DNA of 64,000 bases from Bifidobacterium ramosum (GTDB lineage Bacteria; Actinomycetota; Actinomycetes; Actinomycetales; Bifidobacteriaceae), in contig NZ_WBSM01000007.1 in NCBI RefSeq assembly GCF_009299505.1, positions 1 to 64,000 on the forward strand, given 5' to 3'. Positions 1-9,019 of this stretch are shown in pieces. The notes beneath the pieces are model-generated. The model ran no database searches, was not told the origin of the DNA, and saw only the letters and a program-made list of their open reading frames with translations. How positions within the stretch are numbered: position 1 is the first letter of the stretch; the number at the start of each line of letters is the position of its first letter. The translations under genes were made by a program, and so were the position numbers.

Positions 1-714
1 GACGGTGACAAGCTGCGCTTCCGTTCGAAGCCGCCGGAGCTCACGCCGATCAACGAACTGCACGACTACGCCGATCTCGAGGCGCTGCAAGGGCGGCTCG
101 AAACGCTGTTCAACAGCTATCGTCATTCGCTGTACGAGGACCGCCGCCACGTGCTGAGCCACTACACATACCACGACACGGCGCGCAAGGTGGTGGGCGT
201 CGGCTCGGTGGGCACACGCGCGTGGGTGTCAGTGCTGACCGGCCGCGACATCGACGATCCGCTCATGCTGCAGATGAAGGAGGCGAACGAGTCGGTGCTC
301 GAACGGTTCGTGGGCCGTTCGAAGTACGCGACGCACGGCGAGCGCGTGGTGCAGGGGCAGAAGCTGATTCAGTCGACGGCCGACGTACTGCTCGGCTGGG
401 CGAGCTTCATGGCCGAGGACGGCCACAAGCGCGACTATTACGTGCGCCAGTTCTGGAACGGCAAGGGGTCGATCGACATCGATCATCTCAACGATCTCGC
501 GTTGTCCGATCTGGGACGCATGTGCGCGCGATGCCTTGCGCACGCGCACGCCCGTACCGGCGACCGCATCGCGATCGCGGCGTATGTGGGCGAGGACGAG
601 ACGTTCGACGAGGCGATCGCGTCGTTCGCCTCGTCCTACGCCGATCAGAACGATGCGGACTATGCGCTGTTCAAGCAGCTCATCGACTCCGGCGAACTGC
701 CCTGCGCGGCGTAG
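1..714 (+). CDS. DUF2252 family protein, 3' part
   Basis: The frame is open to the left edge, so only the C-terminal 237 residues are present; the true start lies outside the window. The segment VVGVGSVGTRAW followed by a 'GRD-DDPL-LQ-KEA--SVLE' stretch matches what I know of DUF2252, a family that looks distantly kinase-like but has no established reaction. The C-terminus (ARTGDRIAIAAYVG, then an acidic tail) also fits that family. No signal peptide or membrane segment is visible in this part. It is followed by a gene-free 470-bp gap that carries two repeat types. Confidence 0.82.
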   Translation, partial: DGDKLRFRSKPPELTPINELHDYADLEALQGRLETLFNSYRHSLYEDRRHVLSHYTYHDTARKVVGVGSVGTRAWVSVLTGRDIDDPLMLQMKEANESVLERFVGRSKYATHGERVVQGQKLIQSTADVLLGWASFMAEDGHKRDYYVRQFWNGKGSIDIDHLNDLALSDLGRMCARCLAHAHARTGDRIAIAAYVGEDETFDEAIASFASSYADQNDADYALFKQLIDSGELPCAA

Positions 715-799
715 GTGAGACGGGAGTGCATTATCGTCGCACGTCCAGCGCTTCCCAGTACTCCGGACGGATACTTCGGTGAGCGAGAGACAACATCAC

Positions 800-847
800 A
801 AGGCTCCCCTCTCTGAGAGGAGCCTTCGGCGAATCCGACTAAGGGGA
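800..847 (+). repeat. CTCCCCT...AGGGGA palindromic repeat, copy 1
   Basis: A hairpin (AAGGCTCC at 800 pairing with GGAGCCTT ending at 826) is followed by a GGCGAATCCGACT stretch and AAGGGGA. The same plan recurs at 42836-42883 and, inverted, at 42899-42946. It lies downstream of the DUF2252 gene and could act as a terminator, although no T-run follows. Confidence 0.7.
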
Positions 848-890
848 ACGACGCTATTCCTCTCCCTCATTGCACCGGGACTGTCCCGGC

Positions 891-1059
891 GCAGGAAATT
901 CGGGAAATCAGCCGCATCGTCCCGAATTTGTTGCACTGACGGTTCCTCAGTGCAAGGAATTCGGGAGATCAACCCTGATTCCCCGAATTTGTTGCGCTCA
1001 CATGCGCTCAATGCAGGAAATTCGGGAAACATGAACTGATTTCCCGAATTTCCTGCGCC
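891..1059. repeat. Array of three AAATTCGGGA/TCCCGAATTT hairpins, locus 1
   Basis: Three inverted repeats follow one another. The third has perfect 17-bp arms (1013-1029 and 1040-1056). Between the first two units lies a smaller stem, TTGCACTGA (931-939) with TCAGTGCAA (947-955). The same architecture appears at 10757-10905, where this spacer stem reads GCGCTGA/TCAGCGC, a paired base change. The rest of the 715-1185 gap holds no gene. Confidence 0.8.
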
Positions 1060-1126
1060 ACGGAACCGCACGGGGGCCGTATCACCCTGATCATCCACCC
1101 TGGCTGTTCTTTGGCCACCCCATAGC

Positions 1127-1161
1127 AAGTGACTTCACCATCGCCAACGGTGAAGTCACTT
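1127..1161 (-). terminator. Stem-loop at the end of the his cluster
   Basis: Perfect 13-bp inverted repeat AAGTGACTTCACC (1127-1139) with GGTGAAGTCACTT (1149-1161) and a 9-nt loop, 25 bp beyond the hisA stop. No long T-run follows, so a terminator role is inferred from position and symmetry. Confidence 0.6.
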
Positions 1162-1185
1162 CATCGATCTATTACTATCGAAACG

Positions 1186-1911
1186 TTACTTCGCGACCTC
1201 CAACGCCTCCTCAAGCGTGAAGGCGCGCGCATACAGCGACTTGCCAAGGATGGCCGAGTCGACGCCCAGCCCTGCCAGTTCCTTGATCGCGCGCAAATCA
1301 TCGAGCTTGCTGATGCCGCCGGATGCAGTCACCTTCGCATCCGTGCGTTCGGCGACTTCGCGCAGCAGATCGATGTTCGGCCCGCTCATCATGCCATCGC
1401 GCGCCACGTCGGTCACGACGTATCGCGAGCAGCCGACCGAGTCGAGGAACTTCATCGTCTCGAACAGGTCGCCGCCTTCCTTGACCCATCCGCGGGCGGC
1501 GAGCGTGTGTCCGCGCACGTCGAGGCCGACGGCCACGCGGTCGCCGTACTTCTTGATCACCGACGCGGTCCAGTCGGGGTTCTCCAGCGCGGCGGTACCG
1601 ATGTTCACGCGCGCCGCCCCGGCGTCCAGCGCCGCGTCAAGCGAGGCGTCGTCACGTACGCCGCCGCTCATTTCGATGTTGACGCGATCGCCGAGCTCGT
1701 GCACAATCTCGCGCAGCTGGGCACGGTTGTCACCGGTGCCGAACGCGGCGTCAAGATCGACGAGATGGATCCATTCGGCGCCGGATTCGACCCAAGTGCG
1801 CGCGGCCTCGAGCGGCGAGCCGTAGTCGGTTTCGGATCCGGATTCGCCCTGACGCAGGCGCACGGCCTTGCCGTCGCGGACGTCGACGGCGGGAAGCAGG
1901 GTAAGTGACAT
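1186..1911 (-). CDS. hisA: HisA/PriA-type phosphoribosyl isomerase
   Basis: A 241-residue TIM-barrel isomerase that converts ProFAR to PRFAR in histidine synthesis. In actinobacteria this protein (PriA) often also does the TrpF step. Visible: LLPAVDV with Asp10, the second catalytic Asp168 in VVTDVARDG, a GGVRDD loop with Arg86, plus Arg19 and Trp142 in the PriA positions, so dual substrate use is plausible. The start has AAGG upstream (GAAAGGCTCACCATT-ATG). It is the last gene of the his cluster, 53 bp after hisH, and ends just before a stem-loop. Whether a separate trpF exists cannot be judged here. Confidence 0.93.
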   Translation of the reverse strand: MSLTLLPAVDVRDGKAVRLRQGESGSETDYGSPLEAARTWVESGAEWIHLVDLDAAFGTGDNRAQLREIVHELGDRVNIEMSGGVRDDASLDAALDAGAARVNIGTAALENPDWTASVIKKYGDRVAVGLDVRGHTLAARGWVKEGGDLFETMKFLDSVGCSRYVVTDVARDGMMSGPNIDLLREVAERTDAKVTASGGISKLDDLRAIKELAGLGVDSAILGKSLYARAFTLEEALEVAK

Positions 1912-1964
1912 AATGGTGAGCCTTTCTTGATGATGTGATGGACGGAACGGACCTCAACGACGGT

Positions 1965-2612
1965 TCAGAACGTGGCGACCCAGTTGCGCAGCAGCTGCGC
2001 GCCGGCCTCGGCGGACTTCTCCGGATGGAACTGGGTGGCGAACAGCGGCCCGCGCTCATAGGCGGCCACGAACCGGCTGCGTCCGTAGTCGCACCACGTC
2101 ACGCGTTCCGGCGCGTCGCCGAAGTCGATCTGCAGCGCGCTGGTGTCGGCCGGATGCACGTCCATCGCCGCATACGAGTGCACGAAGTAGAACCGCTCGT
2201 GCTCCACGCCGCGCAGCAGTACGGAGTCGGCGGGCACGTCCACGGTGTCCCAGCCCATGTGCGGCACCACGTCGGCGTCGAGCAGGTCCACGTTGCCGCC
2301 GATCAGGCCGAGTCCGGCGGCTTCGTGACCGCGCTCGTGCCCGGCTTCGAACATGATCTGCTCGCCCACGCACACGCCGAGCACGGGTCGGCCGGCGCGT
2401 AGTCGGTCGGCGATCACGCGGTCGCCGGACATCTGCTTGAGTCCTTCCATGCACGCGGCGAACGCGCCGACGCCGGGCACGACCAGGCCGTCGGCCTCGA
2501 GCGCCTGCCGGTAGTCGGAGGTCAGGGTCACGTCGATGCCGAGGTTGGCGAGCGCACGCACCATGGAGCGTACGTTGCCGAACCCGTAGTCGAATACCAC
2601 CACCGATGTCAT
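1965..2612 (-). CDS. hisH: Imidazole glycerol phosphate synthase, glutamine amidotransferase subunit
   Basis: A 215-residue class I glutamine amidotransferase. It supplies ammonia to HisF for closing the imidazole ring. The nucleophile Cys81 sits in GVCVGEQIMFEAG (the usual pattern is G-C-G-Q/L), and the His196/Glu198 pair is in QFHPEKS. Length is normal for HisH. A GGAAGGAA ribosome site precedes the ATG. The partner hisF is not adjacent and not in the window, so the complex must be assembled from separate loci. Confidence 0.94.
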   Translation of the reverse strand: MTSVVVFDYGFGNVRSMVRALANLGIDVTLTSDYRQALEADGLVVPGVGAFAACMEGLKQMSGDRVIADRLRAGRPVLGVCVGEQIMFEAGHERGHEAAGLGLIGGNVDLLDADVVPHMGWDTVDVPADSVLLRGVEHERFYFVHSYAAMDVHPADTSALQIDFGDAPERVTWCDYGRSRFVAAYERGPLFATQFHPEKSAEAGAQLLRNWVATF

Positions 2613-2708
2613 GCTTGTTCCTTCCTGTTGCCCTGTTTTACGCGGTCGTCATAGTCACCGGCGTAGCCGCCGGCACAGTCGCCATCGGGATCGCCGCGGC
2701 GTTCCCGA

Positions 2709-3581
2709 TCAGTCGTCGTTCGTGCCGCCGCGCCCGGTCTTGGTGTGTTCGGCGAGCACGGCCAATGCCTGATCTCGGTCCATGCTGGCCGAGGCGATCG
2801 TCTTGGTGCCCTGCCGTTTCAGGTCGTCGAGGCTGGAGATGCCGAGCATGAGATCCTCGACGAACGGCGGGGTGGCGCTGAACAGGATCGGCGGGGCGAA
2901 GGTCTGTTCGGGCTTGCCTTGCAGGTACATCGTCGCTTCGAGTTTGTCGGCGCGGTTGACGGCGAGCACGACGGTCAAGCCGGATACGACGATGGTGATG
3001 TCGCGTGCGGCAGCTTCCGGGCCGTCGCCATCGAGGTTGCGCAGAACCGCGATCGCGCCGTCCGGCGAGCCGATGCAGTCGGCGGAGATGTCGGACAGCT
3101 GGCACAGCGCGGCGAGCAGACGCGCGGAGGCGATGCGGGTGATGATCACCGCGGCCTTCGCCTTGTTGCCGAGCAGGCCGGCGAGCTCGTCCTCGAATTG
3201 CGCGGACAGGTCGTCATGGTTACCATGATCGCCGCTATCGCTACCGTCGCCATCGCTGATGCCATCGTCGCGGACGTCCGCCGCGGAGGAATCGGGAGCA
3301 TCCGCCGAACCGGAGTCACCGTTACCGGCGTCGTTGAATTCCTGCTCGAAGCCGGCAAGCGCCGCCTCGAGCTCCTCGTCGCTGAACGACGTGCCGCCCG
3401 ATCCGTGCGCATCGTTCGACCCGTTCTCGTCATGCGCACCGTTCACGTCGTGCGTACCGGCACCGTGCGTATCATCGGCGCCGCCCATGTCGAAATCGTC
3501 GGGATTGAACTCGTCCGGCACGCTGAAATCGTCGCCGGAATCATCGCCGCCCGTACCGCGGCCGCGCAGATCGTCGCTCAT
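2709..3581 (-). CDS. Hypothetical protein embedded in the his cluster, acidic N-terminus
   Basis: 290 residues, starting at an ATG that overlaps the hisB stop by one base (TGATG), which argues for translational coupling. Residues about 1-130 are low complexity, rich in Asp, Gly, His, Asn and Ser. The C-terminal half is ordinary globular sequence with alternating hydrophobic strands (AAVIITRIASARLLAAL, ITIVVSGLTVVLAV). No catalytic motif, signal peptide or membrane helix is seen. Placement between hisB and hisH suggests co-expression, not a known step in the pathway. I do not recognise a named domain. A longer upstream reading in this frame is only the hisB shadow. Confidence 0.8.
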   Translation of the reverse strand: MSDDLRGRGTGGDDSGDDFSVPDEFNPDDFDMGGADDTHGAGTHDVNGAHDENGSNDAHGSGGTSFSDEELEAALAGFEQEFNDAGNGDSGSADAPDSSAADVRDDGISDGDGSDSGDHGNHDDLSAQFEDELAGLLGNKAKAAVIITRIASARLLAALCQLSDISADCIGSPDGAIAVLRNLDGDGPEAAARDITIVVSGLTVVLAVNRADKLEATMYLQGKPEQTFAPPILFSATPPFVEDLMLGISSLDDLKRQGTKTIASASMDRDQALAVLAEHTKTGRGGTNDD

Positions 3582-4183
3582 CACAGCGCGCCCTTCGTGC
3601 TCGGGATCAGGCCTTCGATGCGCGGGTCGGGTTCGATCGCGAACCGCAGCGCACGGGCCAGCGCCTTGAACTCGGCTTCGGCGATGTGGTGCGGGTCGCG
3701 GCCGGTGAGCACCTGCATGTGCAGGCAAATCCCCGCGTGCAGGGCGATCGATTCCATGACGTGCCGCACGAGCGATCCGGTGAAGTGGCCGCCCATCATG
3801 CAGTATTCGAAGCCGGCCGGCTCGCCGGTGCACACGCAATACGGACGCCCGGAGATGTCGACGACGGCCTTGGCGAGCGCCTCGTCGAGCGGCACGGTCG
3901 CGTCGGCGAACCGGCGGATGCCACGCTTGTCGCCGAGCGCCTGCTTCAACGCCTCGCCGAACACGATGGCCGTGTCTTCGACGGTGTGGTGCACGTCGAT
4001 GTCGGTGTCGCCCCACGCCTTGATCTTGAGGTCGATGAGCGAGTGCTTGCCGAGCGCGTTCATCATGTGGTTGTAGAACGGCACGGACGTGTCGATGCTG
4101 GTTTTCCCGGTGCCGTCGAGGTTCAGTTCGAGGTCGATGTGCGATTCGCTGGTTTCGCGGATGATGTGCGCGGTGCGTGCCAT
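3581..4183 (-). CDS. hisB: Imidazoleglycerol-phosphate dehydratase
   Basis: A 200-residue monofunctional HisB (no phosphatase domain), which dehydrates IGP to imidazole acetol phosphate. Metal-binding motifs are visible: HHTVED with His65-His66, and a second [15 protein letters not shown] motif near residue 165. It starts with [11 protein letters not shown] preceded by AAGGAG, spacing about 6. It lies 87 bp after hisC and overlaps the downstream hypothetical gene by one base. Confidence 0.95.
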   Translation of the reverse strand: MARTAHIIRETSESHIDLELNLDGTGKTSIDTSVPFYNHMMNALGKHSLIDLKIKAWGDTDIDVHHTVEDTAIVFGEALKQALGDKRGIRRFADATVPLDEALAKAVVDISGRPYCVCTGEPAGFEYCMMGGHFTGSLVRHVMESIALHAGICLHMQVLTGRDPHHIAEAEFKALARALRFAIEPDPRIEGLIPSTKGAL

Positions 4184-4270
4184 GTGTTGCTCCTTACGCT
4201 GCTGATGTCTCGTATCGAGAGTACTCGATCCGCGCGGATCATGCGTTATTCGGCGCGGATCATGCGGGAT

Positions 4271-5443
4271 CTACTCGGCTTCCACGATGTGCAGCACCTC
4301 GGCGAGCGCCTCGCGGAAGCGGGCCATCTCGTCGTCGGTGCCCATGCATACGCGCAGCCAGCCGTCCGGCCCGACGACGCGGATGAGCACGCCACGCTTG
4401 AGCAATTCGTCGAAGATGCGGTCACGCTGGTCGAAGTGGCCGCCGAAGAGCAGGAAGTTCGATTCGGATGCGGCGACCTCGAGCGGCCGGCCCTGATAGG
4501 TCTGGGTCTTGAGCCATGCGGCGGTGGCCTCGCGGGTCTCGCGCAGGTGGGCGACTTGGCTGAGCTGTTCGTCGGTGTGTTCGAGCGCGGCGAGCGCGGC
4601 GGCCTGCGTGACGGCGGACAGGTGGTACGGCATACGCACGATGCGCACGCAGTCGATGATGCCCTTGCTTGCGGCGAGGTAGCCGACGCGGGCGCCGGCG
4701 AACGCGAACGCCTTGCTCATGGTGCGGCTGACCGCGAGGTTCGGGTGCTGCGCGATGAGCGTGACGGCGCTGGGCGTGCCGGGGTTGCGGAATTCGACGT
4801 ACGCTTCGTCGACGACGACGATCGGATGCACGCCGTCGGCGGCGCCGGCCACGTCGGCGGTCTCGCACACCTCGAGGATGCGTTCGAGGTCGGCGGGCGG
4901 CAGCGGCGTGCCGGTCGGGTTGTTCGGGCTGGTGAGGATCACCATGCTCGGCTTGATCTCGTGGATCGCCGCGATGGCGGCGTCCACGTCAAGCGTGAAG
5001 TCGGCGTTGCGATGGGCGAGCTTCCAGCCGGTGAACGTGTCGCGCGCGTATTCGGGGTACATGGAGTACGTCGGGTCGCAGCCGAGCGCGGTGCGGCCCG
5101 GGCCGCCGAACGCCTGGAAGAGCTGGAGCATGATCTCGTTGGAGCCGTTCGCGCCCCACAGTTGGTCGACGGCGAGGCGGGTGCCGGACTCCTTGGCGAG
5201 ATAGTCGCTGAACGCCTGGCGCAGCGCGATGTGCTCGCGGTCGGGGTAGCGGTTGAGCGTATGGGCGATCTCGCCGACGCGGCGCGCGATGGTGGCGCAG
5301 ACGTCGAGGTTCGGCTCGTACGGGTTCTCGTTGACGTTGAGGCAGACCGGCACGTCGAGCTGCGGAGCGCCGTACGGCGTTTCGCCGATGAGGTCGTTGC
5401 GCAGCGGCAGGCTTGCCGGGATCGCGTTGGTTTCTTCAGTCAT
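4271..5443 (-). CDS. hisC: Histidinol-phosphate aminotransferase
   Basis: A 390-residue fold-type I PLP enzyme that transaminates imidazole acetol phosphate with glutamate. Landmarks: LNVNENPYEP at the N-terminus, TSPNNPTGTPLP, VVVDEAYVEF, and the PLP lysine in SRTMSKAFAFAGARVGY. Length and start (GGGAG six bases before the ATG) are normal. The gap to hisB (4184-4270) contains two near-copies of GCGCGGATCATGCG, which may be a processing or attenuation structure; I see nothing firmer. Confidence 0.94.
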   Translation of the reverse strand: MTEETNAIPASLPLRNDLIGETPYGAPQLDVPVCLNVNENPYEPNLDVCATIARRVGEIAHTLNRYPDREHIALRQAFSDYLAKESGTRLAVDQLWGANGSNEIMLQLFQAFGGPGRTALGCDPTYSMYPEYARDTFTGWKLAHRNADFTLDVDAAIAAIHEIKPSMVILTSPNNPTGTPLPPADLERILEVCETADVAGAADGVHPIVVVDEAYVEFRNPGTPSAVTLIAQHPNLAVSRTMSKAFAFAGARVGYLAASKGIIDCVRIVRMPYHLSAVTQAAALAALEHTDEQLSQVAHLRETREATAAWLKTQTYQGRPLEVAASESNFLLFGGHFDQRDRIFDELLKRGVLIRVVGPDGWLRVCMGTDDEMARFREALAEVLHIVEAE

Positions 5444-5542
5444 GCTGTTCTCCCCTATCGCAAGTACTGCGGACGGGCGTGACCCATCCGCAGTCGATGA
5501 TCGTTGGTCGAAGATTCGTTCGACGTACCGGTGCAGCGAACG

Positions 5543-6940
5543 TTACCGCAGACCGGCCTCCGCTTCCTGCTCACGCAGCGTGGCCTTGTCGTACGGGTCC
5601 TTGACGAAGCGGCTGAGCACGCATTCGCCGTGGGCTGGCAGGTCCTCGGACACGGCGAACGCGTTGATGCGTGCGGCGAGCGCCTTCAGGCCCTCCTCGT
5701 CGTATTCGATGACCTCGACGGGCTTCATGAACGTGTGCACGCCGAGTCCGGCGGCGAAGCGCGCGGTGCCGCCGGTGGGCAGCACGTGGTTGGAGCCGGA
5801 CATGTAGTCGCCGAGCGGGACCGGCGAGTATGGACCACGGAAGATGGCGCCCGCGTTCTTGATGCGCTTGACGACGGCATCCGCGTCGGCGGTCTGGATC
5901 TCGAGGTGCTCGGCGGCGTACGCGTTGGCCGCGTCGATCGACTGGTCGAGGCCGTCGGTCAGCACGATCGCGGACTGCGTGCCGGACAGGGACGTGTGGA
6001 CGCGTTCGGCGTGTTCGGTCTTCGGCACGCGGTAGTTGAGGTTCTCCTGCACCTTGTCGGCGAGGTCGGGGTCGTCGGTGAACAGCACGGAGCCGGCGAG
6101 CTCGTCGTGTTCAGCCTGGCCGATGAGGTCGGCGGCCACGAGGCTCGGATTGGCGGTCTTATCGGCGATGATGCCGATTTCGGTCGGGCCAGCGACCGCG
6201 TCGATGCCGACGAACGCGGAGACGAGCGACTTGGCGGTGGCGACGAAGATGTTGCCCGGGCCGGTGATCTTGTCGACCGGATCGCACAGCACCTCGCCGT
6301 CCTGCGGCTCGGAGCCCTTGGCACCGTAGGCGAACATGGCGATGGCCTGCGCGCCGCCGACCGCATACACCTCGTGCACGCCGAGGATGGCGCAGGTGGC
6401 GAGGATGGTCTTGTTCGGCAGGCCCTTGTCGTTGTCGCGGGCCGGCGGGGTGGCGATGGCGAGCGATTCGACGCCGGCGGCCTGCGCGGGCACGGCGTTC
6501 ATGATGACGGACGACGGGTAGACGGCCTTGCCGCCGGGCACGTACAGGCCGACGCGCTGGATCGGGATCCAACGCTCGGCGACGCGCGCTCCGGGCGCGA
6601 GATCGGTGTGGAAGTCCTGCGGCACCTGGTTCTTGGCGACGGCGCGGGCGCGGCGCACGGATTCCTCGATGGCGGCGCGCACTTCGGGATCGAGCGTGTC
6701 GAGCGCGGCCTCGATCGCCTCCTCGGGCACGCGCAGGTGCTCGGGGCGCACATGGTCGAACTTCTCCTCGAAATCGCGCAGGGCGGCCGCGCCGCGCTCC
6801 TTCACATCTTCAAGGATCGGACGCACCAGATCGGTGGCCTCGGAGGTGCCCATCGCGGCGCGCGGCATCGCGGCCAGCAGTTCGGCACGGGACAGTTTGC
6901 GACCACGCAGGTCGATGATTCGCATGATGTTCTCGCTCAT
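5543..6940 (-). CDS. hisD: Histidinol dehydrogenase
   Basis: Zn-dependent NAD enzyme that oxidises histidinol to histidine in two steps, and the first gene of the cluster. Landmarks: YVPGGKAVYPSS, the GPTEIGIIAD loop, LIGQAEHD with the catalytic/zinc His region, and a C-terminal EGL-ALAARINAF. I place the start at the ATG of MSENIMRIID (465 aa). A longer reading adds MLRWGG, and an ATG five codons further in (MRIIDLRG) is a fair alternative. Confidence 0.94.
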   Translation of the reverse strand: MSENIMRIIDLRGRKLSRAELLAAMPRAAMGTSEATDLVRPILEDVKERGAAALRDFEEKFDHVRPEHLRVPEEAIEAALDTLDPEVRAAIEESVRRARAVAKNQVPQDFHTDLAPGARVAERWIPIQRVGLYVPGGKAVYPSSVIMNAVPAQAAGVESLAIATPPARDNDKGLPNKTILATCAILGVHEVYAVGGAQAIAMFAYGAKGSEPQDGEVLCDPVDKITGPGNIFVATAKSLVSAFVGIDAVAGPTEIGIIADKTANPSLVAADLIGQAEHDELAGSVLFTDDPDLADKVQENLNYRVPKTEHAERVHTSLSGTQSAIVLTDGLDQSIDAANAYAAEHLEIQTADADAVVKRIKNAGAIFRGPYSPVPLGDYMSGSNHVLPTGGTARFAAGLGVHTFMKPVEVIEYDEEGLKALAARINAFAVSEDLPAHGECVLSRFVKDPYDKATLREQEAEAGLR

Positions 6941-7133
6941 ACCGCCCCATCGTAACAACGTCGCCTCACGAACCGCCGTCCGATGTCCGTTTTCACCCGA
7001 ATCGTGAGATAACCGACGTATTCAGGGCCACGAACGTATGGTCGACGGCTTTCTGTTCCAGCTTATCTGCCACTCCTCATACTGCTTACGCTCCTCAACC
7101 TCCCTATATCTCTTCAAACTCCCCATCACTCCT

Positions 7134-7183
7134 TAACGGACATACAGCCGATACGGGCGGTCGTATCGGCTGTATGTCCGTTA
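7134..7183. repeat. CGGACATACAGCCGAT palindrome, P1
   Basis: Perfect 22-bp arms (TAACGGACATACAGCC... pairing to ...GGCTGTATGTCCGTTA) around a 6-nt centre. It sits in the 277-bp gap between hisD and the FGGY kinase, 34 bp past the kinase stop, and it is the cleanest member of a 13-copy family in this window. The rest of that gap contains only pyrimidine-rich sequence. Confidence 0.9.
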
Positions 7184-7217
7184 GGAAAGATGGGTATGCG
7201 TCACGGCATTGCCGCAA

Positions 7218-8906
7218 TCATCGCAGCTGGGCGATGGCCGGGTAGAGGGCGGCGAAGCGGGGGTAGAGGGCGTCGTAGGCGTGGGCGGCGGCCGGGTCCG
7301 GCTCATAGGTGGTGGTGTCGGCGACGGCCGCGACCAGATCGGGCCGGTCGAAGACGAGCGAAGCGAGCGCGACAGCGGGCAGGATGTCGGCGTTGGCGAA
7401 CACTTCGACCGGATGGTGCAGCATGGCGGCCAGAATCCGACACCATGCGGTTTCGCGCGCGCCGCCGCCGATCAGCGAAATCGAGGTCGGCGGCACGTCG
7501 AAGCTCTCCATGCCCTGCCGGATGGAGAACGCGACGCCTTCGAGCGCGGCGCGCAGCATGTCGGCGGCGCTGGTGGCCGGCGAAAGCCCCACGAAGGCGC
7601 CGCGCACGGCCGGGTTCATCACCGGGAACCGTTCCCCCACCAGATACGGCAGGCACAACACGCCGTTCGCGCCCGGCTCGGACGACTCGATCAGATCGTG
7701 CGCACGGTCGTAGTCGCCGCCGGCGAACAGGCCGGTCGCCCAGCGGTGCACGTCGCCGGCGTTGAGGAAGGGCACCGCGTTCACGAATCCGTCGACCACG
7801 CCGAACGCGAGGTTCGCCGCGCCTGGCTTGTCGACGAACGGTTCGTTCGACACGGTGGCGATCCAGCCGGACGTGCCGAGGTTGATGTTGTATTGTCCGG
7901 GTCTGCCGACACCGCTGGCGAGCGTGGTCGCGCCGGCGTCGCCGATGCCGGCGTACACGGGTGTGCCCGCCGCGAATCCGATCTCTTCGGCCGCCGCGAC
8001 CGTCACCGAGCCGACGATGTCCTGCGGACGGTGCAGTTCGGGCAGTATCGTCATGTCGATGCCGACCGCGGCGCACAGTCCGGCATCCCACCGTCCGGTG
8101 CGGATGTTCATCGCGCCCGCCGTGGAGCATGCGGCCACGTCACCGATCGTGACGCCGGCGAGCCGGGCAATGAGATAGTCCTTGGAGCTGATGAGCACGT
8201 GACGTACGCGCGCGAACGTGTCCGGCTCGTTATCACGCATCCACATGAGTTTCGGCAGTGGCAGACAGCCTTCGAGCCGGTTGCCGACCGTCGCGAGGAA
8301 TCGTTGCGTACCGATGATGTCCGACGGCACGGTGCCGGCCGGGCGCGCCTCCGCAGACGGATGAATCGTCGCGGCATCGCCATCGGTATCGGCATGACCA
8401 CGGTCGCGGGAACCGTCACGCCCGTCACCGGCATAGCGGCCGTCGGAACCGTTGCGGTCACGCCCGTCATCGGTACGGACGTCGTCATCGTACGTACGAA
8501 CGTCACCGGACGCACAGGTGTCGCCGCGCGCGCAGCCGTCACCGAGAACGCGCGCCAGTCGCAACGCCTGTTCGTCCGCACGACCGTCCGAATACAGGAT
8601 CGCGGTGCGCACCGGTCGCAGATCGTCGTCAAGCGCGATGACGTCCTGCATCTGGCCGCTGCAGATGATGCCGCGGATACGGTCAATGCGGAAATCCTGG
8701 TCGGCCTGCGCGGCGTCGTGCAACATCGCGCGGGCGACATCGCGGAACGCACGCCACCATTGGTCCGGGTCCTGTTCGCGCGCGTCGCCATCGACGATCA
8801 GATCGAGACCGCCGCTCGCCGACGCGACGACACGACCATCCTCGTCGACCAGCGCGCCCTTGACCGCCGTCGTACCGGCATCGAACGTCGCCGCATACCG
8901 TCGCAT
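7218..8906 (-). CDS. FGGY-family carbohydrate kinase, xylulokinase-like
   Basis: 562 residues. N-terminal ATPase lobe with FDAGTTAVKGALVDEDG and the substrate motif CSGQMQDVI; C-terminal lobe with YAGIGDAGATTLASG, INLGTSGWIA and the FGGY signature-like segment GANGVLCLPYLVGER. This fits phosphorylation of a ketopentose or a similar sugar, with xylulose as the best guess. Residues about 125-190 are an extra Asp/Gly/Arg-rich low-complexity insert (for example GDGRDGSRDRGHADTDGD) between the two lobes, not expected in the family. GAGGAG precedes the ATG. No sugar transporter is adjacent, so the substrate is unproven. Confidence 0.85.
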   Translation of the reverse strand: MRRYAATFDAGTTAVKGALVDEDGRVVASASGGLDLIVDGDAREQDPDQWWRAFRDVARAMLHDAAQADQDFRIDRIRGIICSGQMQDVIALDDDLRPVRTAILYSDGRADEQALRLARVLGDGCARGDTCASGDVRTYDDDVRTDDGRDRNGSDGRYAGDGRDGSRDRGHADTDGDAATIHPSAEARPAGTVPSDIIGTQRFLATVGNRLEGCLPLPKLMWMRDNEPDTFARVRHVLISSKDYLIARLAGVTIGDVAACSTAGAMNIRTGRWDAGLCAAVGIDMTILPELHRPQDIVGSVTVAAAEEIGFAAGTPVYAGIGDAGATTLASGVGRPGQYNINLGTSGWIATVSNEPFVDKPGAANLAFGVVDGFVNAVPFLNAGDVHRWATGLFAGGDYDRAHDLIESSEPGANGVLCLPYLVGERFPVMNPAVRGAFVGLSPATSAADMLRAALEGVAFSIRQGMESFDVPPTSISLIGGGARETAWCRILAAMLHHPVEVFANADILPAVALASLVFDRPDLVAAVADTTTYEPDPAAAHAYDALYPRFAALYPAIAQLR

Positions 8907-9019
8907 ATCCGCTCCTCTCGTTTGTTTGTCTGTCTTCCATCCGTCGGCCGCGCGTCGCGACGACCATCATTACGTCGTTCGTCGTTGCACCATGGCGCAT
9001 CCGGCACGCGCCGTGCCGA

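Noticed and set aside
2745..4076. 443-codon plus-strand ORF across the his genes
   Set aside because: It is antisense to the hypothetical gene and hisB, with repetitive residues and no ribosome site; high-GC genes give such shadows.
4184..4270. hisB-hisC gap as a T-box or histidine attenuator
   Set aside because: No T-box sequence, no His-rich leader peptide and no strong terminator; only two short GATC-rich repeats.
5504..6955. 483-codon plus-strand ORF opposite hisD
   Set aside because: Pure antisense shadow of hisD; composition (Gly, Asp, Val, Arg) is what the reverse frame of a GC-rich gene yields.
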